Part shown: one piece after another, positions 49,783 to 57,333 of the stretch | How the letters are laid out: every line of letters begins with the position of its first letter | Position numbering within the stretch: position 1 is the first letter of the stretch | From: an uncultured Pseudomonadales bacterium | GTDB taxonomy: Bacteria; Pseudomonadota; Gammaproteobacteria; Pseudomonadales; Balneatricaceae | Direction: 5' to 3' | DNA length: 64,000 nucleotides | NCBI GenBank assembly: GCA_943787595.1 | Contig: CALSNA010000001.1 | Location: forward strand, 359,917-423,916 | Translations under genes and position numbers: made by a program | The notes under the pieces: generated by a model | Databases searched by the model: none | What the model was told of the DNA's origin: nothing | Seen by the model: the letters and a program-made list of their open reading frames with translations, nothing else

Positions 49783-50790
49783 CTAGCTGACCAGTTTCAC
49801 ATGGGCAGCATGCACAGCGGCCATGGCTTTGGGATTTTCAATCATGTAGGCGTCGTTCATGGAGTTGTAATCCTCAATGCAATCACGCCTGGGGTTATCC
49901 TCGCTTTTGCGTCGGACGCTTTTGTTCTGAAAATAGATGGACAGGTTGCGCAGGTCGGTGACCACCACGCCCATGTCCGGGAAGTGGGGCACCATCATGG
50001 CCGGCAGGCCACCGTAGGCTTTATCCAGTAATTTAATGGCCACTTTTTCTGTAGGCTGTGCGGCCCAGTCCTCCAGCATCTTGCCGGTGGCAAAGGTCAC
50101 CAGCTTTTGGCCAATGATGGCCACTTCACTGCCGGTGCGCTTTTCCTCGGCAATGGCGCTGTAAACGTCGTACACCATCTGGTCCAGGTTCTTGTAGTCG
50201 CCGCTGGGTCCCAGTTTGATTTCATTTTTAGTTTTACCCTCGGTCATGTAGTTGCTGGCATGGCGGGTCTGTAACTGTTTGATCCAGCCGATGTTGATGT
50301 CCTGCAACAGGGGGTGTCTGGTTTTGTCGCTTTCCCTGGCCACCTGCTCACCGTGCCAGCCCACCATGATCCGGTCCAGACCGATGCGCCGGTAAACCTG
50401 ATTCATGTAGCGTTGCTGGAAGTCGGGGTAGCGCGCCCAGGTATCCAGAAGTGTGTAGGGTATATCGACATCCCAGTCGGTCTTGACACATTCATAGCGG
50501 TAGCCATCGGGATCGGCCAGGGTGGTGGTTTGCCGGTCGTTCTTGCTGGTATCCGTGCGGCTGGCCAGGGGACCGCCAACGGCATCAACCAGCACCGCCT
50601 GGCCAATTGAGTCATCAACCGGGATCAGGTTAATGCGCTGCAAAAAAGCGTTGCTTTGCTGGATGGCATCGTTGAGTCGGGTGGCCATGGGGGCATCTAC
50701 TTTAAAGCTTTGGCTGACATTAGTGACACGATAGCTGGCCGCCATAGCGGCCTGCAGTGCCATAAATAGTACAGTGGTTGACTCATTCAT
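49783..50790 (-). CDS. Major capsid protein, P2 gpN family
   Basis: The 335-residue protein matches gpN in size and pattern: ATRLNDAIQQSNAFLQRINL, IPVDDSIGQAVLVDAVGGPL, and LDRIMVGWHGEQVARESDKT. It assembles the icosahedral shell under the direction of the gpO scaffold and is normally trimmed at its N-terminus by the gpO protease. With gpO frameshifted, correct maturation is doubtful. Confidence 0.93.
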   Translation of the reverse strand: MNESTTVLFMALQAAMAASYRVTNVSQSFKVDAPMATRLNDAIQQSNAFLQRINLIPVDDSIGQAVLVDAVGGPLASRTDTSKNDRQTTTLADPDGYRYECVKTDWDVDIPYTLLDTWARYPDFQQRYMNQVYRRIGLDRIMVGWHGEQVARESDKTRHPLLQDINIGWIKQLQTRHASNYMTEGKTKNEIKLGPSGDYKNLDQMVYDVYSAIAEEKRTGSEVAIIGQKLVTFATGKMLEDWAAQPTEKVAIKLLDKAYGGLPAMMVPHFPDMGVVVTDLRNLSIYFQNKSVRRKSEDNPRRDCIEDYNSMNDAYMIENPKAMAAVHAAHVKLVS

Positions 50791-50826
50791 CAGGTGTTAT
50801 CCTCTGTGCTGTGGGGTCAATGGTCG

Positions 50827-51722
50827 TTAAACAAAGGTGTTGCCGTCATGCTCGCCGGTGCCTTTGGGGGTCTTTGTGCCAGAGGCTTCCTGTTCCAGTT
50901 TAGTGAACTTCTGATCCAGCGCCGTCATACTCCCCTGCAATTTAGTAACCAGCCCGGTCAGCTGCTGGATGGGGTCAATCTGGGTCTCGGTGGATGCCGG
51001 AGTCTCAGTGGAGGCCGGTTTTGTGGTAGACAGGGCGTCTACCTTTTTCTCCAGGGTGGTGATGGTTTGCTGCTGGGTTTCTGCCTGTTTTTGTAGTTTT
51101 TCAAAGCCGTTGGTCATGGTCTTAAATTGCTGATCGTTCATGGTGTTGGGTCCTGGTTCGGTTTGGGGATCTGGTTTTTCAATGGCCGATGCGCCATTAA
51201 TTAACTGCATGATCTGGGCCAGTACACCGGGCTGATCCGGTGCAGCAGCCGGCAGGGTGAATTGATCCGGGGTGCCGTGCGCAGGATCTCGCTGGCGGGT
51301 TTGTCATCGGCATCGCTGCGGTTAAAATTCAGCTGGCTGGTGCCCAGGCTGGCCGGGGTATCAGTGATAGCCAGGCCGGTCAGGTACGCCTCGCCGGTAT
51401 CGGCAAACTCGGGGTGCAGCTCCATGGATAAAAACTGGCGCTGTTTGCTCTGGTTCATGGCCAGCAGCCGGAAATTGGGGGCCAGCTGACCCTGCAGGAT
51501 GGTGTTGTCTTTGCTATTTTGCATCGTGCGCAGGGCTGCGACGGTGCCAAAATTACCAAACCAGACCATGTGGTCGGCATTGATAACCGCCGTGTAGGTA
51601 TCCGGGTCATAGTTGGCCGCAGCCTGTTCCAGGGCTTTGGCCGAGATGGTGCGGCCGTCAATGGTGGGGCCGGCGGTGCCCAGGGTGACCCAGTCGGTCA
51701 GGAGTGTGGTGCGCTTTGCCAT
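50827..51722 (-). pseudogene. Capsid scaffold/protease gpO, frameshifted
   Basis: Part one from 51722 reads MAKRTTLLTDWVTLGTAGPT, with the protease residues in VINADHMVW (His) and RQFLSMELHPEF (Ser), then PASLGTSQLNFN and EILRTAP, after which the frame fails. The other frame resumes TPDQFTLPAAAPDQPGVLAQ and the scaffold half (FEKLQKQAETQQQTITTLEK coiled coil; SMTALDQKFTKLEQEASG). A one-base indel near 51265-51280 (a C4 run) separates protease from scaffold. gpO both guides and processes gpN, so this break alone could prevent head formation unless the halves act separately. Confidence 0.85.
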
Positions 51723-51794
51723 GGCGTGATCCGGTGCAGGGGTTGGGGACGTGTTTTGACTGTAGAAGCCCAAAACAACAAAAACAATCCATTC

Positions 51795-51841
51795 CATTCC
51801 TATGGATTCCGATAATCGCATTATCGGAACGCACAGGAATG
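51795..51841. promoter_or_regulatory. Two-tier palindrome between divergent gpO and gpP genes
   Basis: Inner arms TTCCGATAAT (51807-51816) and ATTATCGGAA (51820-51829) flank CGC. Outer arms CATTCCT (51795-51801) and AGGAATG (51835-51841) share the same centre, 51818, with equal 5-bp gaps. It lies between the two divergent late transcripts and is a likely activator or repressor site, perhaps for the Ogr-type protein encoded at 54781. Confidence 0.7.
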
Positions 51842-51882
51842 AAAGTTGTTTTTTTTGGGTGGTTTTTTCTTAAACTGCTTGC

Positions 51883-53667
51883 ATGAAGGCCATAAGTTTA
51901 GAAATAAAGGAAGCCGCCCGGCTCATGCACCAGCAAGGTCACACCCTGCAGGCCATCGTCAAGCGCCTGCAAGTGGTGAGCCTTCGGACCGTGTACTACT
52001 GGAAACAGACCGAAGCCTGGCCAGATCCCCCGCCGGTTGACGACCCGCAGCGGGCCATTGAACAGCGCCTGACCCTGCTGGCTGGTGAACCCGGAAAGAC
52101 CCGGGTAAAGCTCAATGAAATGGACCGCTTGACGGACATGCTGGCTAAACTGCGCCGGTCAAAACACCCGCCCCCCATCCAGACCATGGCATCGGGCCAG
52201 ACGCCGTCCCGGGGCAAATCCTCCGGCCAGCCCCGCAAAAAACCCTCCGGCTCAAACGATTTCACTGGCATCAAACACCAGACCATCCTGGACAATTTTA
52301 AACAGGGCCTGTTTGCCTACCAGCGGGCCGAGTGGGACCGGCGTGACCTGCGGGTGCGTAACCACCTTAAAAGTCGCCAGGCGGGCTTCACCTGGTACTA
52401 TGCCCGGGAAGCCCTGGCTGATGCCCTGCTCACCGGCCGCAACAAGATCTTTTTATCGGCCAGCAAGCGCCAGTCCCTGATTTTTAGGGACTATATCGCC
52501 GGCTTTGCCGCCGAGTGGTTTGGCAAGGACATCAAGGGCCAGGACAAAATCAGGCTAAACACGGATCAGGGCGAAGTGCAGTTGTACTTTTTAAGCACCA
52601 ACAGCGCCACCGCCCAGGGCTACCATGGCGATGTCTATATGGATGAGTATTTCTGGATTCCTGGGCATAAGTTCAAGGCTCTTAACAAACTGGCCAGCGC
52701 CATGGCCAGCCAGAAGCAATACCACCGCACCTACTTTTCTACCCCGTCGACCACCTCGCACCCGGCCTATGCCCTCTGGTCCATGGCTGACTACAACACC
52801 CAGATGCGCCGCAAGAAAGCCCCGGAGGTCATCCTGCCCAAACGCGAGATCCTGCGCCAGGGGGTCCAGTGTCCCGATGGCCAGTTCCGCCAGATCACCA
52901 CCCTGGATGATGTGATCGCCGGCGGCTGTGATCTGTTTGACCGGGCGCAGCTGGAACTGGACTACCCTGATCCGGCTGAGTTTGGCCAGCTGTTTGATGT
53001 GGAGTTTATGGATGACCAGAACAGTGTGTTTAACCTGGAGGCCCTGCAGCACCTGATGGTCGACAGCAGCCAGTGGCGCGATTTTCACCCCGAACTGGCC
53101 CGGCCCCTGGGTTATCAAAAAGTGGTCATCGGCTACGATCCCAGCCGCAGTGTGGACGGGGCCAGCATCGTGGCACTGGCCCTGCCTGGCAAGCCGGGTG
53201 GCGTATTTCGGGTGCTGGAGGTGTTTAACCTCTACAACTGCGCCTGGGATCACCAGGCCAGCACCATTGATGACCTGACCCAAAAATACGATGTGGCCGG
53301 CATCTACATCGACCGCACCGGCAACGGCAACGGGGTGTATGAAACGGTCAAACAGTTTTACCCGGCGGCCGTGGGTCTGCATTACAGCGTGACCGTTAAA
53401 ACGGATCTGGTGCTCAAGGCCCAGCAGGTCATTGGCAACCAGCGCCTGGCCTGGGATGCCAGCCACACCCGCATTACGGCCTCATTTATGAAGATCCGCC
53501 GCGCCCTGACCCAGAACAACAGCCAGGTCACCTTTGTGGCTGACCGCAGTGCCGAGACCGGCCACGCCGATGTGGCCTGGGCCATCATGCACGCTCTGTG
53601 GCATGAAGGGCTGCCGCCCCCGGACGGACGGCCCGGATGCACGGTGGCTTTTTCCAAAGCCGCTTAA
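51883..53667 (+). CDS. Terminase large subunit, gpP-like
   Basis: The 594-residue protein begins MKAISLEIKEAARLMHQQGH with an HTH-like N-terminal domain (LKVV-type VSLRTVYYWKQTEAW), then the ATPase (FLSASKRQSLIFRDYIAGFA; GYHGDVYMDEYFWIPGH with Walker B acid residues) and the nuclease (VVIGYDPSRSVDGASIVALA; GIYIDRTGNGNGVYETVKQF). It packages DNA with gpM. It is divergent from gpO, as P is from O in P2. No frameshift. Confidence 0.93.
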   Translation: MKAISLEIKEAARLMHQQGHTLQAIVKRLQVVSLRTVYYWKQTEAWPDPPPVDDPQRAIEQRLTLLAGEPGKTRVKLNEMDRLTDMLAKLRRSKHPPPIQTMASGQTPSRGKSSGQPRKKPSGSNDFTGIKHQTILDNFKQGLFAYQRAEWDRRDLRVRNHLKSRQAGFTWYYAREALADALLTGRNKIFLSASKRQSLIFRDYIAGFAAEWFGKDIKGQDKIRLNTDQGEVQLYFLSTNSATAQGYHGDVYMDEYFWIPGHKFKALNKLASAMASQKQYHRTYFSTPSTTSHPAYALWSMADYNTQMRRKKAPEVILPKREILRQGVQCPDGQFRQITTLDDVIAGGCDLFDRAQLELDYPDPAEFGQLFDVEFMDDQNSVFNLEALQHLMVDSSQWRDFHPELARPLGYQKVVIGYDPSRSVDGASIVALALPGKPGGVFRVLEVFNLYNCAWDHQASTIDDLTQKYDVAGIYIDRTGNGNGVYETVKQFYPAAVGLHYSVTVKTDLVLKAQQVIGNQRLAWDASHTRITASFMKIRRALTQNNSQVTFVADRSAETGHADVAWAIMHALWHEGLPPPDGRPGCTVAFSKAA

Positions 53668-53682
53668 CTGGAGGATGGTACC

Positions 53683-54684
53683 ATGTCTGAACCCGCACAA
53701 TTTAGCTTCGGTGATCCTGAGCCGGTAGCCCTGCAGCACCTGGCTGATTATCAGGAAATCCTGTTTGATTCGATGGGCCAGTATTACCACCCGCCGGTGC
53801 CCATGGCGGCGCTGGTGCGCATGTCCCGGGCCAATGCCCACCACGGCAGTTGTGTCGGCTTTAAGGCCAACATGCTGGGCCGGTTTTTTAAGGCCGGCCG
53901 GCACTTGACCATGCAGGACTTTAAGGGCGCCGCAGTGGATTTTGTGACGACCGGCAATGCCTACCTGCAGGTGTTTCGCAACCGGCTGGGCACCATCACC
54001 CGCCTGGGCCACCTGCAGGCCCTCAACATGCGGGCCGGACCCGATGACACCTATCGCATGCTGACCGGCTTCAACCGGCCGGATATTGAGTTCAGGCCGG
54101 GGGAGGTGCTGCACATCCGGCAATACGACGCCCTGCAACAGATTTATGGCGTCCCGGACTGGCTGGGCGGGTTACAGGCGGCCCTGCTCAATCAGGACGC
54201 CACCCTGTTCCGGCGGCGCTACTATGCCAACGGCTGCCACCTGGGGTTTATTCTGTACACTCAGGGTGCCCACATTGATGATGTTACCGAGGAAGAAATC
54301 AAGCAGAAGATTGAGGCCAGCAAGGGGGTGGGTAATTTCAGAAGCATGTACCTGAACCTTAAATCAGGCGGTGACAAGGCGGTGCAGGTGATCCCCGTGG
54401 GCCATGAACCGCAGCGGGATGACTTCCTGCGTATCAAGCAGGTCAGTGCCGACGATGTGATTGTGGCCCATCGGGTACCGCCGGCGCTGGCGGGAGTCAA
54501 GCCAGATAATGTGGGGGGGTTCGGTGATATCGAAAAGATCGCCCGGATCTACATTCAAAATGAATTGATCCCCCTGGCGCAGCCGTTTGAGCATTTGAAT
54601 CTGGATCTACCGGCGTCAATGCGCCTGGTGTTTGACTGGCCCGATCCGCTGATCAAAAAGTCGGGGCAATCCTTAAATAATTAA
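53683..54684 (+). CDS. Portal protein, gpQ-like
   Basis: The 333-residue protein follows the terminase by 15 bases with GGAGG upstream. Typical phage portal segments are AALVRMSRANAHHGSCVGFK, DFVTTGNAYLQVFRNRLG, RPGEVLHIRQYDALQQIYGV, and the late VAHRVPPALAGVKPDNVGGF. It forms the dodecameric ring for DNA entry and exit. P-Q order is as in P2. Confidence 0.93.
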   Translation: MSEPAQFSFGDPEPVALQHLADYQEILFDSMGQYYHPPVPMAALVRMSRANAHHGSCVGFKANMLGRFFKAGRHLTMQDFKGAAVDFVTTGNAYLQVFRNRLGTITRLGHLQALNMRAGPDDTYRMLTGFNRPDIEFRPGEVLHIRQYDALQQIYGVPDWLGGLQAALLNQDATLFRRRYYANGCHLGFILYTQGAHIDDVTEEEIKQKIEASKGVGNFRSMYLNLKSGGDKAVQVIPVGHEPQRDDFLRIKQVSADDVIVAHRVPPALAGVKPDNVGGFGDIEKIARIYIQNELIPLAQPFEHLNLDLPASMRLVFDWPDPLIKKSGQSLNN

Positions 54685-54688
54685 TCTA

Positions 54689-54716
54689 TTGACAACAGCT
54701 TAACCCTTGTTAATAT
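54689..54716 (+). promoter_or_regulatory. Promoter upstream of the Ogr-type activator
   Basis: TTGACA (54689-54694), 16 bp, TAATAT (54711-54716), in a short AT-rich stretch between portal and activator genes. Confidence 0.55.
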
Positions 54717-54780
54717 TGATATAGCCGAGTTTTTTATATAAATGTCCCCTGTATATTGTATTAACCAATACCATGACAAC

Positions 54781-55050
54781 ATGTTTTTAATCCAGTGCCC
54801 ACATTGTAAGACCAGGGCGATCACCACCAGCTCTGATCAGCAGACGGATACGGTCAAGCGTTTGTATTGCAGCTGTAGCAATGAGAAATGCCGCTGGAGC
54901 GGGGTGTTTAATCTGAGTTTTAGCCACGACATTAGCCCGCCGGTGGGGTCAGATAAGGCCCAGGCGCAGGCTGTTCTGGCCAGATTGTCGCCTCAGGATC
55001 GTGCCGAGGTGGTGCAGCAGTGTACGCCAGAATCAGCGGCCGGCCGCTGA
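54781..55050 (+). CDS. Ogr/Delta-type zinc-finger late transcription activator
   Basis: The 89-residue protein begins MFLIQCPHCKTRAITTSSDQ and continues VKRLYCSCSNEKCRWSGVFN, giving the C-x2-C ... C-x4-C zinc pattern of P2 Ogr and P4 Delta. These bind upstream of late promoters and contact RNA polymerase alpha. The frame is open from 54742, but the ATG at 54781 gives the conserved start. It follows the portal, near late promoters it would control. The tail (LSPQDRAEVVQQCTPESAAG) is longer than usual. Confidence 0.85.
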   Translation: MFLIQCPHCKTRAITTSSDQQTDTVKRLYCSCSNEKCRWSGVFNLSFSHDISPPVGSDKAQAQAVLARLSPQDRAEVVQQCTPESAAGR

Positions 55051-55129
55051 GCGTCGTATACCCTATTGACGCATTAAACTAGTCAGGCGCCACAATTGCG
55101 CATAACTGCGCGATGAGTCAAACCGGGCA

Positions 55130-55342
55130 TTACTGTGTGGTATGGGTCTCAATCAGTCCAAGCAGGTCATACAGTCCACTGACTTCCACAGCTGTCAAAT
55201 GCACACCGTCGGGTCCCACTTGTCCCAGTAATGATCGCACCAGGGCCAGGATGGTCTGGTGTGAATATTGCTGGTCGCCTGCGGCATGCTCCGATATGGC
55301 ATCCAGCATGTCTTGCTCAGTCATTTTTTTTGATTCACGCAT
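55130..55342 (-). CDS. Small phage protein, unknown (70 aa)
   Basis: A helical protein (KMTEQDMLDAISEHAAGDQQ; IVLALVRSLLG-type TILALVRSLLGQVGPDGVHL) with a strong AAAGGAG site before the ATG. It is convergent with the Ogr-type gene and is the last gene of the minus-strand early transcript. No family recognised. Confidence 0.65.
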   Translation of the reverse strand: MRESKKMTEQDMLDAISEHAAGDQQYSHQTILALVRSLLGQVGPDGVHLTAVEVSGLYDLLGLIETHTTQ

Positions 55343-55424
55343 GGTGACTCCTTTAGGTTAAATAGTTGATTTTAAAATGGTATTCGACCTGCCGAAGCTA
55401 GGATATTGTACGGCTTAAACGCCA

Positions 55425-55841
55425 TCAGTGCACCTCGCCATCAACGGTACTCACTGAGGTGTCCCGGTTGATGGCAGAGGCCATCACCGCGCCCATCACA
55501 TGCGTGTGGATGAATAAAATATCCTCCAGCGTCATATTGCACAGTAAATCAGCCACATAGGCGCGGGGATCGGTGCAGTATTCTTCGTAATCACTGATGG
55601 CCTGCTGCAGCACTGACCAGCCAAATACCATCACGCAGTCATCGCTCATGGGTGCTTGTGGAACCCCATCATAAGACATCAAAAATCCCATATCAGTGGG
55701 CCATTCAGGATTGCGCGCCAGCCATTCCTGCCGGTATTGTTCCTGCCTTAATTCGTGAGCACACAGGATGTGCTGCAGTTGCTCCAGGCTGTACAGTTCT
55801 TGTGGGGGGGTGATTTCTTTGGGGGATGTTGGTGATGCCAT
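55425..55841 (-). CDS. Phage early protein downstream of c4-like leader (138 aa)
   Basis: The protein starts MASPTSPKEITPPQELYSLE after AGGAGT. Its body (EYCTDPRAYVADLLCNMTLE; DILFIHTHVMGAVMASAINR) matches no family I know. The frame continues upstream to 55982 with 47 more codons (including GPYRSAYARRVLLTGSSESC) that coincide with the paired RNA segments, an arrangement seen in antirepressor/Ash- or Icd-type leader regions. Whether the extension is translated is unclear. Context suggests a gene controlled by an upstream antisense RNA. Confidence 0.6.
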   Translation of the reverse strand: MASPTSPKEITPPQELYSLEQLQHILCAHELRQEQYRQEWLARNPEWPTDMGFLMSYDGVPQAPMSDDCVMVFGWSVLQQAISDYEEYCTDPRAYVADLLCNMTLEDILFIHTHVMGAVMASAINRDTSVSTVDGEVH

Positions 55842-55894
55842 GGTGCCTACTCCTGCTGTTGTGATACAGAAGCCACCGCAAACAAATGAAGGGT

Positions 55895-56060
55895 GGCGAG
55901 CCATACAGGATTCAGAACTGCCGGTCAATAGCACCCGGCGCGCATACGCGCTCCTGTATGGCCCGCCATAAACTGCGGGCACAAAAAAAGCGCCTATAAT
56001 TTAGCGCCTCCGTTGTGACGCTATTGATTGAGTCAGGGTTCTGAATCCTGCCGCTGGATT
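55895..56060 (-). ncRNA. c4-like antisense RNA / leader region
   Basis: On the minus strand CAGGATTCAGAAC (56050-56038) is followed 120 nt later by its exact complement GTTCTGAATCCTG (55918-55906). The second copy overlaps a 15-bp hairpin with one mismatch (55953-55967 with 55895-55909, CCTGTATGGC core). Between them is a weak stem GCGCT-AAATTAT-AGGCGC followed by seven T (about 56003-55983), a terminator candidate. Phage P1/P7/P4 c4-type RNAs work this way: a short upstream RNA pairs with the leader of a downstream gene to block its expression. Boundaries and processing cannot be read from sequence. Confidence 0.5.
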
Positions 56061-56244
56061 TTGCCAGCGAGGTTTAAGACTAAACTGACCCTGTGCGCCT
56101 TGTCAAGTTTTGTTTTACTTCGTGTCTCCTGTGTTACCGATGTGCTCACACACAAAATCTGGGGGTAAGTCTGTGGGCAAATCACCCGATCGCTTGCCAT
56201 GTAGGTCATCAACCCACCTGCCTGTTTTTTAGCCAGTGGGCGGA
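56061..56244. other. Leader DNA upstream of the c4-like RNA
   Basis: About 180 bases without a supported gene; an open frame across it (56033-56308) has no ribosome site and overlaps the next gene antiphase. Probably carries the early promoter for the RNA region. Confidence 0.4.
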
Positions 56245-56442
56245 TTATTTTTGATCCTGATGGTAAGTATTTGAGTAGGCCAATAATGCCTGGGCCATCA
56301 GCTGGCATTGCCGGGCCGGCAAGTGCACTTTTTTGATCAATTCACCAGTGATGGAATACACCATCAGTTCGGCTTCATTAGTGCCAATAGGCCGGATGGT
56401 CAGGGCCATATTCTGGCCGGTATCTTCAATGTGCAGTGCCAT
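56245..56442 (-). CDS. Small phage protein, unknown (65 aa)
   Basis: The protein begins MALHIEDTGQNMALTIRPIG and ends with a helix (CQLMAQALLAYSNTYHQDQK). The ATG at 56442 follows CAGGAG. It lies directly downstream of the iteron field on the minus strand. No family recognised. Confidence 0.65.
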   Translation of the reverse strand: MALHIEDTGQNMALTIRPIGTNEAELMVYSITGELIKKVHLPARQCQLMAQALLAYSNTYHQDQK

Positions 56443-56491
56443 GGTAAGTTCTCCTGAATGAGTAAATCTGATATGGGGTATCGGCAACACC

Positions 56492-56783
56492 CTAACAATC
56501 TAACAAATAACCCTTTTATAAAAATAAAGCATTGATTTTAATGGTATTTTTTCATTTAATGAAAATCTAACATTGACCTAACACAACCTAACAGGTTTTC
56601 ATAAATATATGATTTATAAAGATAAAAAAAACTAACACAATCTAACACCCATCTAACAGCGTTCTAACATTTGTTAGGTTAATGTTAGGTGAATGTTAGG
56701 TTTATAAAATCATCAAAAATAGCTGTAATACATTGTTTTTAAATAGTAATTATTTTATAAATTAAATTTGTTAGGAATGTTAG
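56492..56783. repeat. CTAACA iteron field, candidate replication origin
   Basis: CTAACA occurs nine times (starts 56492, 56500, 56567, 56578, 56588, 56632, 56642, 56653, 56664) and its complement TGTTAG five times (56672, 56683, 56694, 56769, 56778). Most neighbours within clusters are 10-11 bp apart, one helical turn. Orientation switches at the inverted pair 56664-56677. AT-rich DNA surrounds the field and continues to about 56890. Such iterons are typical of phage and plasmid origins, and the primase-helicase gene is nearby; a multi-site operator is the alternative. The gene-free gap is 56443-56932. Confidence 0.8.
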
Positions 56784-56932
56784 GACGTTGCCGAACATAC
56801 CCTCTCATTTTTTACTATTCTATCCATTTATATTAAATATTATATAAAGTAAATATCTTTCTCTATCTCATATATACGCTAAATGATGCTTAAAAGCTCC
56901 CTAAAAATCCTTATATGCCGCTGGCCATATCA

Positions 56933-57292
56933 TCATGGTTGATACCTCCAACACTCAAAAAAAGGCTTTTCAAAACACCATCGCCACGGCGTGGGTAGCC
57001 AGGGCACACCACCGACACGCACACCCCAGTACATGACCGTCGCCATGGCTGGATAGCCACGGGCAGCCACACATTGCTCCAGTGTCTGGTCGGCCAGCAG
57101 CCGATCTGCAGCCGATCCCCCGATGGCATAGGGCTGATCATGCGCGTCACAGCAGGACTCCCAGGGTGGGTTGTGACCTGTAAACAACCGCCATGCGGGT
57201 GACATGCCACCGGAGCAGCCATCGTATTTAGTCAGGGCTTCAGCAAAGCCCACGGTTGGGCATAGGCACAATATTAATATTATTCTGTACAT
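56933..57292 (-). CDS. Secreted phospholipase A2-like protein
   Basis: The 119-residue protein has a signal peptide (MYRIILILCLCPTVGFAEA) and a small Cys-rich domain: YDGCSGGMSPAWRL, PPWESCCDAHDQPY with the C-C-x-x-H-D active-site dyad of phospholipase A2, then ADQTLEQCV and a Trp-rich end. Prokaryotic PLA2-like proteins cut membrane phospholipids or act as toxins. It lies between the iterons and the primase-helicase on the same strand, 41 bp downstream of that gene. A lysogenic-conversion or lysis-assisting role is inference. Confidence 0.75.
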   Translation of the reverse strand: MYRIILILCLCPTVGFAEALTKYDGCSGGMSPAWRLFTGHNPPWESCCDAHDQPYAIGGSAADRLLADQTLEQCVAARGYPAMATVMYWGVRVGGVPWLPTPWRWCFEKPFFECWRYQP

Positions 57293-57333
57293 TTCCTATT
57301 CCTCCAGTTCAGCCATAAATGTCTTAATTACTT

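Noticed and set aside
52591..53466. 291-codon minus-strand frame inside the terminase gene
   Set aside because: Exact antisense of a well-supported terminase; long antisense frames are common in GC-rich DNA.
54689..55050. Toxin-antitoxin pair downstream of the portal gene
   Set aside because: The protein has the Ogr zinc-finger spacing and lies where P2-like phages carry their activator.
56033..56308. 91-codon minus-strand frame over the c4-like leader
   Set aside because: Overlaps a supported small gene in another frame and the RNA pairing segments; no ribosome site.
56492..56783. CRISPR array interpretation of the CTAACA repeats
   Set aside because: Repeat units are only 6-7 bp, in both orientations, with no spacer-sized unique segments and no cas genes.
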